NCBI GenBank assembly: GCA_024500155.1 | Contig: CM044857.1 | Coordinates: forward strand, 498,501-562,500 | Reading direction: 5' to 3' | DNA from: Chenopodium formosanum | Taxonomy: Eukaryota; Streptophyta; Magnoliopsida; Caryophyllales; Amaranthaceae | DNA length: 64,000 nt | Shown here: piece by piece, positions 1-13,100 of the stretch | Numbering within the stretch: the first letter of the stretch is position 1 | How the letters are laid out: every line of letters starts with the position of its first letter | Made by a program: the position numbers and the translations under genes | The notes under the pieces: model-generated | Told to the model about the DNA's origin: nothing | What the model saw: the letters and a program-made list of their open reading frames with translations, nothing else | Databases searched by the model: none

Positions 1-29
1 CTTATAAGTGGGGTCAGTTACGTGAACCA

Positions 30-420
30 AAAGTGATTATTCCGTATAGTCATCCACAAAAATCTTCCTCCTCCATCCCTTACGATCAAATGCCTCATTG
101 TCATGCAAATCCATATGCTTCGTATCTTTCCTTACTCCTTCTAACAAGTCATTTTCAATCTCCGGTATCTCCCTCTCCCTCGTTTAACCCCTCCATGGTC
201 CCACTCTTTGTACTGGTGCACCCTCGGGTCTCCGTCTTAAATGCCCAAACCAATGCAGGCGATTTTCCCTTAGTTCATCTCCAATGCCAGACCCACTTTT
301 TTGCGAATAACCTCATGTTTGATTCTATCTCTTAGAGTGTTCCCGCACATCCATCTTAACATGCGTATTTCCGTAACCTCCATCTTTTCCTAAATGACAT
401 ATGTAGTTCATTTTTTTGGT
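30..420 (-). pseudogene. LINE ORF2 C-terminal fragment
   Basis: Read on the minus strand, this stretch gives broken pieces of the C-terminal end of plant LINE reverse transcriptase proteins: RMLRWMCGNTLRDRIKHE, then VIRKKVG, then LRENRLHWFGHLRRRPEGAP. The wording of this tail is characteristic of the region after the RT domain. Stops and frame changes interrupt it, and no catalytic RT motif lies in the window. It is a dead 5'-truncated insertion or the edge of a larger one running off the left end. If the RNA-binding protein gene downstream starts left of the window, this lies in one of its introns. Confidence 0.7.
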
Positions 421-1266
421 TGAGCCACAAAGCAACCCCCCTCCCTTTCTTTTTCTGTCTTTCTCCCTCTCAAGCTCAAGCTTAAGATGCAATGCATTGA
501 ACCTCTTCGGGCATGCCTCTGAGACTTTGATATTCTCCAGAATTAGCTTAGTAGCTAAGACCTATGTGGAACCGTTGACATAGAGTCAAAAGAGAGAAAA
601 GGGGGGCATCATGTTTTAGGGTTCCTTTTTGGGTGGCAAATAAATAATCTGTGTGAGGTACACGTTTCTTCTAAAAATGATTCTTCTAAAAATGATTTAC
701 AATGAATTCTAGTAATTTCAAAGCATGAAATGTCTTAATTGTCACTTTGGACTGGCGTTTCTGAGCATTCATGGCCAATAATCATAATGAAACTTGGGTG
801 AACCGTTTTTGCATTTGATAGTTGCCTGCTTTCAAAAGATTTGAAGTCTGTAAAATGATCTATATATTTAGCCTATACCTGATAGCTACTGATTGTGTAG
901 AAATAAGTACAAGGATATTGATTATCGACTCCATTTATTGTTGAGTGTTGCTACTTGCTAGTGAGTTTTCACGAGCAAGTAACTTTTAGATGAATTCTGG
1001 TCTTTTGGGCTAACTTTATCTTTTTAGTGTCAGAATTATGCCTTTTTGTTTAAAAGAAGCCAAGAGGATTGAAGTTGAAACTCTTTCCTTGTAAGTTGAT
1101 TGAGAGACTTTCAGCCCATAAGTTAGCTGACTAGTGTGTATAAAAATCATTTCAGAGGTTTAAACAAATTCTTTTTGCTTTGCATTTTCGAACAATAATG
1201 TGCTTGCCGAGGGTTATCAAATTTTGGAAGCAATTTTAGTTGCAAACAAGGTGGCGAATATAGTAG

Positions 1267-1269
<3 letters not shown>

Positions 1270-1319
<50 letters not shown>

Positions 1320-1331
1320 GGGGGGGGGGAG
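1270..1331. repeat. Poly-T then poly-G tract
   Basis: About 48 T followed by a run of G with one A. A simple-sequence tract; length is likely to vary between assemblies. The lysine-rich reading on the other strand is an artefact. Confidence 0.9.
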
Positions 1332-1793
1332 GGGTAATATTGAAATTGGATTTATGACCCGGTATGTTAGCAGCAGGTTTATAGATAGGCTTTTAAAGTG
1401 TGATGGTTTTGGATCACTAGAGACCACAAAATTTAGGATGCCTTTCTATTACTTATGTGTGTTGTTTAGGGGGAAGCGTGGTTTATGTAGTTAGTAAAAC
1501 GTTTTCTTGGCATGTTGTGTTTGCAATATTTTTAGGGGAGAGGGGGAGATAGGAATTTGTTCTTTTGTTTCTCAATTGCACCTTTTTGTGTTTGAACACT
1601 ATTTATATACTAAATTATTTCCCCATTTTTATTACTTGATGTGATAATAAAGTCATTTTTAATTGTTGTTCGGTTAATCTCAATGTATATTTTCAAAATA
1701 TCAAATTTATAGTTTTTCAAAAGTGTAATTAAAGTTGTAAATGATCAAAGTAATGTGTTGGCTAGTGTGAAAGTCAAAATGATGAATGCTTGG

Positions 1794-2207
1794 TTTTAAA
1801 AAGCGCGCCTCGCTCCTGGAAATGGGCTTTAGCTAGGCGAGGCTCAGTCACCTACGGAAGGCGTGCGCCTCAAAGTGCCTTTGGTAAGGCGTGCACCTCA
1901 AAGTGCCTTTGGTAAGGCGTGCCTTTGCACTTCAAGGAAAATAACTAAGATTTAAGTTATAAATTGAAGAATGATGGACATTTTTTCAAATTCAGACTAC
2001 TTTAGCTTTACATATATCATTATTTTATTTATTATGAATCTTTTTAATTGGTATTAAGTACAATCAAAGTAAAAAATAATTTGAAATAAATATATGAATA
2101 CATGCGCCTTGCATACAAAAGGCGCACGCCTTCGCCTCGCGCCTCGTGCCTAGGCTGCAAGGACCATTTGCGCCTTGGTGTACCTTGCGCCTTTTAAAAC
2201 TAAGGAT
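1794..2207. mobile_element. MITE-like element with GCGC-rich ends
   Basis: The left end reads GGTTTTAAAAAGCGCGCC and the reverse complement of the right end reads AGTTTTAAAAGGCGCAAG, giving terminal inverted repeats. Just inside the left end a unit of about 29 bp with the core GGCGTGCACCTCAAAGTGCC is repeated in tandem. The middle is AT-rich and non-coding. The GC-rich ends stand out in an AT-rich neighbourhood. A small non-autonomous DNA transposon is the best explanation; the family was not identified and no target duplication was settled. Confidence 0.65.
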
Positions 2208-3945
2208 GAATGTATTGAGAAATAGCGGAAGTATATTGGGTGGTGTTTGTTGATCTATAGGAGGTTAGTGGGTGGTTATAAATATTTGGAGTATTCTGGT
2301 GATCTATTCACTTTGTTTTGGATTATATCTTTAGTTAGTGAATGTGCCTACCTGCTCTAGCCTTTTGTGCCCATCTCGAAGCCGCATTAAACTCATTAAG
2401 TCTAATTCCTGTGCCTATAGGGTGATGTATCCATTCTTTTGTCTCATGGGTGGGTCATTTAAACACAGTGGGGTTCCTTAAGGGGCGAACTCTATGCATC
2501 TTTCTTTTTGGGCTTTGGTAATTGAGAAATTCTCTAAGGAGTGTATGGGTGGGGAGGGTTGCTTGGTTTTTTGTGTGGTTCAGAAGGATCTTGTCGAGTA
2601 TTGTTTTCATGTATACTTCTTTATTATTTTTGTGTATTATAGTATCATGTATTTATTCTTGTGGCTACAAATTTAGGATAATAAGGGCTTTTATTTATTA
2701 TTATTTTTATCAGTTTGGGGGTGGAAGGCATGGTAGGGGTGGATTGGTATAAGAGGGATCATTGTTAGCTTAAGATTTCATATGTTGACCAAAGGAGGAA
2801 AGAGGTCTAGGTTTTGATGGTGTGATGTTGAAATGCCTTAGACTTCCATCTTTGGAATTTGTCCCTCTTTGGCACCTGAAGGGGTTTAGATTTTAGTCTA
2901 AACATGAGTTATTGGGATACTTTGCCTTGTAGTGGATTATCCTGTCTATGCTCATGGAAGTCTGTTTCAAAGTAATTCTTTTTTAGTTTCCCTGTTTGAA
3001 TTTTTAGCGGGTGATCCTTAATCTACTGTGGTGTTTTGGGAGGATTCTTCTGCCCTCTTTTTCCTTTCTCTATCATAAGTTACAATCCAATCTCACATTT
3101 CACAGTCCAAAAGGCCTCTTATTATCATGGAACATGGAATGTAGGACGAGGGAATCAACTAATGTAGCCTCTCTTTTGAGGAAAGATCATTGTAGAGCTT
3201 GCTTGTTGATTATTATAAACTTCTGGTAATAGTTTTCATAAGTATTATTTTCAAACACTAGTTCTAAACATCAATTTTCTGTGTTTCCAACTTCATTTGG
3301 AAGGTGGTGATTCTTATGAAGGTTCAGGCATTGTTTTTGGATTTTCCAACACTCTTAGTAATCTTCTGGTGCAGCGCCCTGATAGAAATTTGTTGCCTAA
3401 TATTTGTTGTCTGTTAAGAAGTTGCAAAATAGGCTCTCATCTCTTCATTGAGAGGTGTCTGATGCTTTATGGTGTAGTTTTTATTTTTATTTTGATGGGG
3501 CATTTTGGTTATGCTCTGTTTTCCGGTGTACCATATGCAGGTGAATTGGCTTGGTTTTTGGGAGGGGAGAACAACTGAAGGTGCTTTGGAGGTGTGCATT
3601 TAAGAATTGATTTGGGTGCTTTGGTTTGAGCCTAATGACTTTCTTCTGTAGTATGACTCATGGGTGGAGGTGTTATGGGATCTTAAAAACTACTTTTATG
3701 AATAATAACTGGATAGGTTGACAACAGTCTTACGAAATGAATAGTGTTTATATCTTCCTGCTTCCATGGCGAGCTTTTAGATATTTTTTGTGCTCATATG
3801 GTCTTTGTTTAATGTTATGTGATAGCTATGCTGTGTATGCTGTATCATGAGGATGGTGTTCTTTTTGTGATAAATACCATATAATTTTATTTAATCTAAT
3901 CTCGTTTGTGTCTTTTTTTGATTTTCTTATGGAAACTTCTAATAG

Positions 3946-6222
3946 GACGATTAAGGTCACCTAGCCCCTATATTGGAAATCCACGTGCACCAATGGGAGG
4001 TGTTGGCTACCAACAGGCTGTTCCATACAACTACCAGCAAGGATATGTATACAATATGTATGGGTGCGTTATTGCTTATCTATCTATGTCTACTTTCAGC
4101 ATTGCAGCCTTTTTTGCATGTTTTACTTATATTGTTGATCATAAAAGAAGAGAGGAATGAAGTTGGTTGGATTGGCAAGGCATTTGCCTTTCTCCTAGGT
4201 CCATTCGACTTATGTTTTGGCTCCTCATTCTCTCCTTCCCTCTGGCCATTTCTACCTAATGGCATTCCTGAGGTAGGAGTTCAGAAGGGTGGCCTGCCAT
4301 GTATCTACCAAAAAAAAGTGTCATAAAAGATGGATCAAGTAGACCTTTTTTTTTTGGCAGTATAATAGACCTGTTGTATGTTTCTTTTGTTTTACGCAGA
4401 TTATAGATTGTGACACTTAGGTTTGCTAATGTATGCTTTCCCATGTTCTTTCAATCTCCTCTCTCATCAGGAAAGTGTGTTTGTAACTTTTTAATTTTTT
4501 GGACAGGTTTCAGCCATTTGGGCCTGAATATGCATATGCGCAGGTAATCAGGTTTATAATATGCGTCATAATGAAAATTTCAATGAAAGTTTTATTCAAT
4601 GTTTTGTCTTATCCTTACTCTGATTTTTTTTTTTCTACAGGGCCTTTACAATCCTTATATGGGTCAACAATACCTTCAGCTGTATGGTGTTCCTGGAACA
4701 CCAGGTGCACCCATGTATCCATATGGACAGTTGGCCCAATCAGTTCAAGGTGGCGGTTACAGCCCTGTGCAGACTTATCCCATGCCAAGCCACCAAGTTG
4801 TGCAATTTGGTGGTCCTAGTGTTAATGCTATGACGTCCTCTATTCCCATTCAGTCATCGTACCATCCAGGCAATTTTCTCCCCATTAAAAGTAAATTCTT
4901 TGTTTCTACTAGATGTGTTTCATTTGCTTTACAAACTGTTAGTATTAGTGCTGTATGCTTTTGGTTTTTGGAATGTCTTGTTTTAATGATTGCGGGATTT
5001 TGATTCCTGAAGCATTGTCATTGGCAGGTTTGGGTCTAGCAAATTGTGCTGAAAATATGTTTGCAAACTTTTCCTTTATTTCGCATTTATAATAAAAAAG
5101 AATCTTAATTAGTCTTCAGTTTTTGTAATGTAGTTCTGTGGCTTGAACTTTGTATTCTTGGTTGACCAAAGCCTGCTAAGGATTGACCACTTGCTAAGAA
5201 AATAATCACAAGGGGTGTGTTTGGATTGAAGAAAATGGAGGGAAAGGAAGGGAAGAGAAATGGAGAGATGGGTATCATTCATTTGGATAACAAATGAGGA
5301 AGGGAGGGAATTGGAGGGGAGAGAAATGGAGGAATTAAATTGTGTGAAATTGATCACTCCAACAATGGAGAGGTTTGGAAGGGAAACTCACCATTCTTCC
5401 CTCCCCTTCTTTTCCTTCCCCTTTCTTTATCCAAACACACTGTAAAACTGCAAGAATAATTAGTGTTTAAACTATTCTGTCTACATTTGAGTATGATGTT
5501 GGTTAAATATGTATATAAGATTTTGCCTTCTGTTACATTGGCTGCTTTGTCCTCATAATTCATAGGAGTAAATATGTTTATTACTATTGTTGGTTTGAAA
5601 TATCTCATCATCTTAGGTGTGTAAAATGTTTTTCTATGATAAACTAGTGTTTGTCTTGTAACTAGTTAGTTGGAAAATGGGGACAAAGAGCTTTATAAAC
5701 TTAGTTGTTGGTATCATGATTATAAATTCATGGCCCATGTTAAATCAATTTTTTTTTTTTAATTGGGTAAATCGGAAGTAAAGATCTTGAAGTGACTTAG
5801 TGGATGCTTGTGAATGATAGAATAAGTTGGCAAGCAAATAGAAAATATGCTCGCTACTGGTGGCTCTTGAAATTACAAGAATTTTAATTATGACTAGTAA
5901 TAGTCCAAAGCATGGTTATATGGAAAAAGGTCTTCATTTCATCTTGTGCACAGAGTAAAAGGGACTGTACTATCTTTGAGAATCATTAACTGTTCAGGTG
6001 GATTCTATTTTCAGGTGTAGTTTCCCCAGTTCCTGGACAACCTCAATTTATGGTCCCTGGTCATTCTCCTCAGTTCATTCAAAGTAGTGGTTCTGACCAA
6101 GCAACTGGGTGAGAAGACTGATTCAGGCGAGAATTATGGTCTTATATCTATGCTTGGCATATTGGATATTTTAAATTATATTTTGACTAAATTTGCTTTG
6201 TTGTGTCTGCAGCTGTCCTTAG
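3946..6222 (+). CDS. ARP1/RBP24-like RNA-binding protein, C-terminal exons (5' part missing)
   Basis: Proposed exons are 3946-4063, 4507-4543, 4641-4869, 6015-6108 and 6213-6222. Together they encode a Pro/Gly/Tyr/Gln-rich tail with RLRSPSPYIGNP, GYQQAVPYNYQQGYVY, LYNPYMGQQYLQLYGVPGT, VVQFGGPSVN and GQPQFMVPGHSPQFIQ. This tail matches plant single-RRM proteins of the ARP1/RBP24/RBP38 type, which bind RNA through an N-terminal RRM; that domain is not in the window. Phases join cleanly: 118, 37, 229, 94 and 10 nt. The third exon uses a GC donor at 4870 if the protein is to match relatives; a GT donor at 4891 would add seven residues in frame. The last exon depends on a strong GG|GTGAGA donor; without it a stop follows at 6110-6112. 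Family assignment is firm, exact member uncertain. Confidence 0.8.
5214..5442. mobile_element. MITE with GTGTGTTTGGAT ends
   Basis: The left end GTGTGTTTGGATTGAAG and the reverse complement of the right end GTGTGTTTGGATAAAG form terminal inverted repeats. The interior is rich in purine runs (GGAGGGAAAGG type) on the left and their complement on the right, so the element can fold on itself. It lies in the intron between exons 3 and 4 of the RNA-binding protein gene. No clear target duplication was found. Confidence 0.65.
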
Positions 6223-7509
6223 CTTGCAGCGAGAATTGCAGTTCTGCTACTTGATTTGCAGGCTTCAGATCTAGCCTTATCTTTATGCATTCTAGAGGTA
6301 CCCCTTTTCTCTCCCTATGCATTCAACTTAGCTTTCCTCTAAATAGTATGTCTTTCCTGGGCAGCTGAATTGTATGAGGCACACCTGTAAGGCATACTCC
6401 TATTTCATCCTTTTTTCTATTTTGTTTGCTCCTCTTACTCTGTTTATCTCATGCTTCTGCTTGGCTGCTCCTTTATTACTCCGTATTTTATATCTTCTCA
6501 ACAGAGCATTTTTGCATAAAATAAAGTAAAAGTACATAGTTAAACTGGTAAAACTAAGCTTTCGTGCAAGAGTGCATATGGGGTGCATGATTTTTCCTCA
6601 ATCTTGATGCCTGGAGATTCTCAACTCTCAGAGCTACGCATCCTGTTTAAAATCAAGGTGTTATCAAAATTTATCATGGGATGTAAAGACCCTTAAAAGG
6701 GTCATTCTTTACCTCATGTTGTTTCTGAGCTGCGTTTGCTTTCTCTTCAGATTATTATAATATGGCAAAGATGTTGGTCATATTTGATATTTTTGGGCTG
6801 TTGGTTCTTATCAATACTATACTTCCCAATTTTGCAGGTCTTACATAGTCATGCTCACCAGAAAAGTCAGATTTCTAATTCGCAATACAGCGGAGAAGAA
6901 TTATGGGAGACAACGGTTTGCTCTTCCTGTATATTTGATGCATCTTTAAACCTTTCATCGTGGTCAGTGCAGTCAACAAGCTGACCACATACTGCATTTA
7001 AGTTGCTGGAAAGGTATCCAGTAGCCCTGTAAAAATAAACCATCCTGTACAAAACATACATGTCCATGTTAGAATCAACATATGATTCTTCTGTAGTTTA
7101 AGTCCCTCCCTCCCCTTTGCTCCCAGCCAATCTGGGTTGTATAGAATCTCTGGTGTTCATTTACAGCCATGCATCTAGTCTTAGGAACCAGACTATCATC
7201 CATGTCTTGTGCATATATAGCCTCTAGGCATTTTATTTTCAGTATAGCATCTATTATATTATACATTTATACGTGTATAATGTTGGAAGCCCAATTTCAA
7301 AATATGAAAGAAGGTTAACTCCATTTTGGAGTCTTACTCGTCAAAGTTGCAGCTTTTGTATCTAATGTGCCATACTGCCACTGAATTCGATGTAGCAGTG
7401 GTACTAGTGGCTTTTGGGCATTCTTTTAACGAATTGCCGAAATATTCAGCAGCATCACTTGTCCTAGTGATTGTTACAGTGCTCAAGCTCAGGGGAAACC
7501 TAGGTTTGA

Positions 7510-7617
7510 AACTCACGAGGGAAAGGGGAGGTGGGCTAAGAAGCCTAAGACGGTGTTACTAGGAAACTCATGAGGGAAAGGGGAGGTGGGCTAAGAAGCC
7601 TAAGATGGTGTTACTAG
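7510..7617. repeat. Two tandem copies of a ~54-bp unit
   Basis: The unit runs from AACTCA(C/T)GAGGGAAAGG through GGTGGGCTAAGAAGCC to GTGTTACTAGGA and occurs twice back to back with very few differences. A shortened relative of the GGTGGGCTAAGATGGCG part follows near 7681. Confidence 0.85.
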
Positions 7618-8910
7618 GATAACTTTTTTGTATAATCAGTCTCTTATGTGCTTTTTTGTGATGAGTGTTGCTACAAGCGGAGGTGGGCTAAGATGGCGTT
7701 ATTAAGGCCAACTTTTTTGTATTATCCCTCTCTTATTACGGTGCTTTTGTGTGATGAGTGTTTGTAGTCTTGCTATGCCAAGGTTTGGACAAGGGTATCA
7801 TGTATTATTACATTGTTTGGAATTTTCTTTTGGCATTGTGCTACTAAATAACAACTTACAAAGAAATTCAATTTGGTAAAGGCAACTTAAAATAAAAGTA
7901 CTACCTTGTCAAAATCAATTAAGGGTGTGCCAAAATCATTTTTCCTCTTTCATATTTTGTGCAACAAATGAGTTTGCACGGGCTTTTGGCAAATTTTGTT
8001 TGAGTACTGAATGGAGAGAGAAAGCTAATGAATATATGCGATGAGGAGAGAGATAAAGATAAATGACTACCTAAAAAGGAGAAAAAAAACATTTGTTGCA
8101 CATAATATGTAGCAATTATTTTTAGTTAATAGTGCACATAATATAATACGGGGGTAGTATATCAAAGAGAAATCAAACGTTCCTCAACCCTTCATATAGA
8201 GTTTGAAACGTTCTCCACTCTTCATCTAAATCAATGATCAACATTATTTCAATTCTCTTCATTGACATTTTTTTAAATGTGGATTCAGCACGTATTGTAT
8301 AAAATGACATTATTCATGGTACTATAAGTTGATCCAAACCTTTCTTTAAGCCCAAATCTTGTAATGCTTTTGCAATCAACCCAAGTTTGCTCATTGAATT
8401 AGGCCCATGACATACTTAGATGTGTATTAAGTCTAGAATAATTATGCTATTAAGGCATTTAGGTTAAATGAACATCTGAAGATGTTGAGCGCAACATGGA
8501 AAGATGAACTCGATGATCTAGCGCAACATCTAAAGTTGCAGTGTTGCTTGCCACTTGATACTACGACATCTACAACCCTAAACTTAATTATTTACCTATA
8601 AATAGAGGGCCGTATTAGCCCTTAATAGGGGTTAAGCTAAAAAAATCAGAGAATTACACATGAAAAATAGCCTTGTGATTATACTACATTTGCCCTTCTT
8701 TTCCTAAACACTATAGCCTAATTAGTAATTATACTTTAGACTAATTAATTAGTTTGAAGTTGTTGAAGGTTTTGAAACAAGAAGAGGCCTATAAGTAATC
8801 TAAAGAACGATCTAGCGAAGGAAAATGGTTAATTTTAGTGTCTATTGGAATTGAAATTGTTTTATAACCTAATAGGTTAGTGAATCTTTAGTGTCTATTT
8901 TCATGAATTT

Positions 8911-8911
8911 G

Positions 8912-8950
<39 letters not shown>

Positions 8951-8970
8951 GTAATAATAGTAATAATAAT
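8911..8970. repeat. (AAT)n microsatellite
   Basis: About twenty AAT units with interruptions toward the right end. Confidence 0.95.
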
Positions 8971-9465
8971 GACTTTCGTTGCAACGAATTAGTACAGGGT
9001 AATTAGGAAATAGGAATATCGCATTGCATAATAATGAAATTATGAATAAGAAGAGCTAGTAGAAGTTGCGTGCATTAGGGCTAAAATGATCCCTCCAAAA
9101 GAACGACTTTCTAATACCCTTTCTCCTGAACCATCTTTGGTTGTAACAAACCTTTGAATGAACAATCCTTCTTAAGAATTAGAAGGAAAGATCGTGCTTG
9201 TATCAAAATCCCCACATACACTAATAGAGGGAGGTACGAACGGGGTTTATGAGTTTGTCCGTAAAATTCATTGGCGACCCTCTATATAATAGAATTTATA
9301 TAGGGTGTCTACTTGTCTCGTCTCTAAGTCGTGTCTTCCAAACAGTAAAGAATTCCAATTTGAACAGAAAAAATGGCATAAGCCTAGGGCAACGAGGGGA
9401 GATCTTACACAACACCCTTTTCACAGTAACGATTCCACTGGAAACTTGTAAATTACATGCACAAT

Positions 9466-9731
9466 TAGGGGTGCTAATCGAGTGATTTGATCACAAGGTG
9501 AGGGCTACTCAACTCTACCAAAAAAAACTTTTTAAATTTGCTCAACTCATGCTCGCTTAAGTTTCGAGTCAATAATACTTGCTCGACTCGTGCTCGTGAA
9601 AGTTTCGAATCGAGTTGATTAGTTCACAATTTGCTCGTTAAAGTTTTGATCTTTTTAAAATCATAGGCCGAGTTTTGTTCGAGGTTTGACTAAGTCAAGT
9701 TCGATCTTGCAACTCGATTAGCACACTATGC
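9466..9731. mobile_element. MITE with GTGCTAATCGAG ends
   Basis: Left end GGGGTGCTAATCGAGTGA and reverse complement of the right end TAGTGTGCTAATCGAGTT form inverted repeats around a core full of GCTCGACTCG-type words. It is non-coding and short, as expected of a MITE. Family not assigned. Confidence 0.7.
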
Positions 9732-10151
9732 ACAATATTTGCTACAACTCATAGTGTCGCCAATGTTGTAGTCACTCATAGAAGGCATTTGGCACCTGCA
9801 GGTTTGCTTTCAAGAACCAAGAGCTGTTCGATGGATGAAAGGAAAAAACATTGGCTTTCAAGATGACAGGAAGTGGCTGCAGAGGATTGAAAATTTAATG
9901 CCTTCCTTTCATTGTTTAGCTATAAGTGACTATAACCATGGCGATTAAGTCCCTACTAGCTGTCAAAAAAAAAATGTTGTAAAATGTAAATTGACCTATT
10001 TTAGAATTTATTTCTAATTTCACAAAAAAAAAAAAAAAAAAAAAGTTATTCATGCACTACTTGGTATGTTGTTCATGTGTGGGAAAATTACGGCGATAAA
10101 AACTAAAAATTAATAGGAAACCGTGAAGTGACGACTGATACATCTGTGTTT

Positions 10152-13100
10152 ATGGAGGTTCCAACACCCACCACCACCGCCGCTGACGCCGCCATCACCA
10201 CCTCTGCGCCGACAAATACCGACCCCTCTCCGCCGCCGGAGACAATTCTTCCGCCTTCCGATCCCAAAAAGTCTCCAGATTTCGTCACCGTCCCCAGCTA
10301 CTCCGGTAACCCTTTTATGCTTCCTCAATTGATTTTTATTCTATTTTTTGATTGAAAATTGAAATTTGAAGATAAAAAAGAACCCCATTGATTGACAGGT
10401 TGGTTCAAATGGAATGAGATTGACGATTGCGAGGTGCGGCATATGCCGGAGTTCTTCGAGGGGAATTCACCATCAAAGAACCCTAATGTTTACAAGTATT
10501 ACAGAAATGCCATTGTTAGCAATTTCAGGTCTAACCCTTCTAAGAAGCTCACTTTCACTGAGGTCAGGAGGTGGCTTGTCGGAGATGTGGGGTCTATTCG
10601 CCGCGTCTTTGATTTTCTTGACACGTGGGGTCTCATCAATTACTCTCCGCCTTCCGGTAAGCCGCCTTTTAAGTGGGAGGACAAGGAGAAAGAGAAGGAG
10701 AAGGACCGAGAACCCGCCGCTGTACCATCTGCTGGGGCTACTGCTGCTGCTGCTGCTGCTGGGAATTCCATTATTCGGAAATCTAACAAAATGTGCAGTG
10801 GTTGTAAAGTTGCTTGCACTATTGCCTGCTTTGTTTGTGATAAGGTATACTTTTACTCTATTACCATCTTTTTGTTTATTTGTTTACTTGAACTAAATTA
10901 ACATAGTGTAGGAATGTAAAGTTGATTGTTACATTGGGTTTTATCAGGGTTTATGAGATGATGGTGTTGGACTCGTTTCATAATTAAGGGCGTGTTTAGT
11001 TTCACCATATAGATATTGGTAAAATGGCAGGGAGGGAGAGTGATGATCATGGTTGACTATTACAAAAGATTAAATCTTGATTCAGTTAACAGACTCCTTC
11101 ATTACAATTAAGGGGGCGTTTGGTATAGTAATTTTAGATGTAGGAAACGGATTCAAATAAGTGTTTCCATTTCTAGCTGTTTGGTATGAGTTAAAAGTAA
11201 CAAATACCGTTTCTAGAGGGTAACAAAATCCCCTAATTTGTTACCCTCGACAAACTAGTGAAAACAAAATACGTTTCCTTAATCAATCACAATCTACTCA
11301 AAATGTTTCCATTCCATTAGAATACCAAACATATAGTAAAGGTAACGTTTAGCATTACCCTTCCCCCCATTTATTTAAATCGTTTCCATTCCATTTACGG
11401 TGTTTTTACCAAACACCCCCTAAGTCTCTAATGTTGTTGTTGTAGTATGTGGAATTTGTGACTTGATACTTTCGTGTCTGTTAAAGAGGATCTCCTGTGG
11501 GCTGTGGTTGTGACTTGTGAATGTGTGACTTGTGAGGCAGTGATCCAAACAGAGTTGTGTGTGCAACTTTCTTGCTTTCTCCTCTAGGATTTCTAAAAGC
11601 TTTGATTCATCAACTTCTATGCTGGTTTAATTGCCATCCCTCTAATGCACTAACGAGTATGACCTGTTTGGTAAATGCCTAAATGGTATAGAAAGATGGA
11701 AATGATAATGTGTGTGTGTATATGTATACTCTGTACAATATTTTTAAAAACGTCTTATGCTATTTTTCATGGTAGTGCTACAACACCCAATCATCTCCTC
11801 CTTCACAACTCACGCCAACATCTAGTTTCCATTTTTTTCTTATGCGGGCTGGGTGGGGAAGATATGCCTTGGTCTGCATGTGATGGAGGATTGGAGGTTT
11901 CACAGATTTTAGATGAGACTGACAATGGAAATAGATATGGAAGCTGAGATAGGTTGATTTTGATGGACCAGGGGAATGGGGAGAATTTGTTGGAGGATGA
12001 ATAAGTTTGGCTTGGCTGCGGAAAGCAGTTTTGAAATTAGGGGGATGGTGATATAATTTAAAATTTCTAACTAATTTGACTTGTTTGGTAGCCGGTTATA
12101 TAAAGCGCCAAAAGCAGTAATGGGAATGAACTGAAGTGTAATTTGACCAGCAAATTAACATCCTATTGTCCAAAGTAATGCAATCACATCCTCTAACTTG
12201 TGGTTTTCTTCTTAAGTGTCCATTACCACCCAGTATAACTCCCAACTACTTTTGGATAGTAATGAAAATTTGTTAAGAAAATGAAATACCATGGAGTGAA
12301 CTAGCATTACCTTGGGAATGAACATTGATTTTTCTTACAAAGTTATATACAAATTCATTCTCATTCCCACCATTAGTTACCACTTATTAAACTGGCCATA
12401 AATATTTGATTAAGGGAGATCTTGTAGTTATTAGTTGAGCTTTGTGCTATTCACTTAGATAAGGTAAAAAGTATCCTTATATCTTGCAACCATAATGGCT
12501 CTTTTTGTCTATCATCATCTCTAGAAAAGGGTTTGCCTTCATTTTTTAGTTTGCTTCTTATATTGGTAGGTTTATTACCCAGGAATATTACAATTTACTT
12601 CACAGTAGCTAAGACATATTTATCATTGTTGGGCAGCATGACCTGGTGCTCTGTGCAAGGTGCTATGTTCGTGGCAATTACCAAGTTGGTGTTAATTCTT
12701 CAGAATTTAGACGGGTTGAGATTAGTGAACCAGTGAAGACCGACTGGACTGACAAAGAAACTTTACATTTGTTGGAAGCCGTTATGCATTATCGTGATGA
12801 CTGGAAGCGTGTGGCTGAATATGTTGGTGGTAGAACTGAGAAAGAATGTATTGCTCGTTTTATCAAGCTTTCTTTTTGGGAAAAATTTGCAGAGCCTGCA
12901 GGTATGGGTGAGGAAGAAAGCATGTCAAATAAGGGCCAAGTGGATGCTGAATCTGGTACAGAACCCCCTGCAAAGAAATTGCATCTTTCACCACTTGCTG
13001 ATGCTAGCAACCCAATAATGGCTCAGGTAAAAATTCCTATGTGGCTGATTTTTTTGTTAGGTATTCATGGAATTAGCATTGCTCTGTTAAGTTTAAGCAC

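Larger units (their letters stand above)
421..3945. other. No gene seen; probably intron of the RNA-binding protein gene
   Basis: No exon could be recognised. The RRM exons expected upstream of position 3946 are not visible, so this is either a long intron or the gene begins left of the window. It holds a poly-T/poly-G tract and one GC-rich MITE, listed separately. Short open frames around 2494-3578 have no recognisable domain. Confidence 0.5.
6223..10151. other. Intergenic region, no gene recognised
   Basis: This spans the 3' untranslated region of the RNA-binding protein gene and the space up to SWI3B. The UTR may be spliced further, with donor-like sites near 6298 and an acceptor near 6838. 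Small open frames here show no known domain. Repeats inside it are listed separately. Confidence 0.6.

Noticed and set aside
2494..3578. Several short plus-strand open frames upstream of the RNA-binding protein exons
   Set aside because: None shows RRM motifs or other known domains, and they lack convincing splice contexts linking them to the exon at 3946.
10128..10151. Upstream extension of SWI3B from a GTG codon
   Set aside because: Plant nuclear genes start at ATG; the first in-frame ATG is at 10152.
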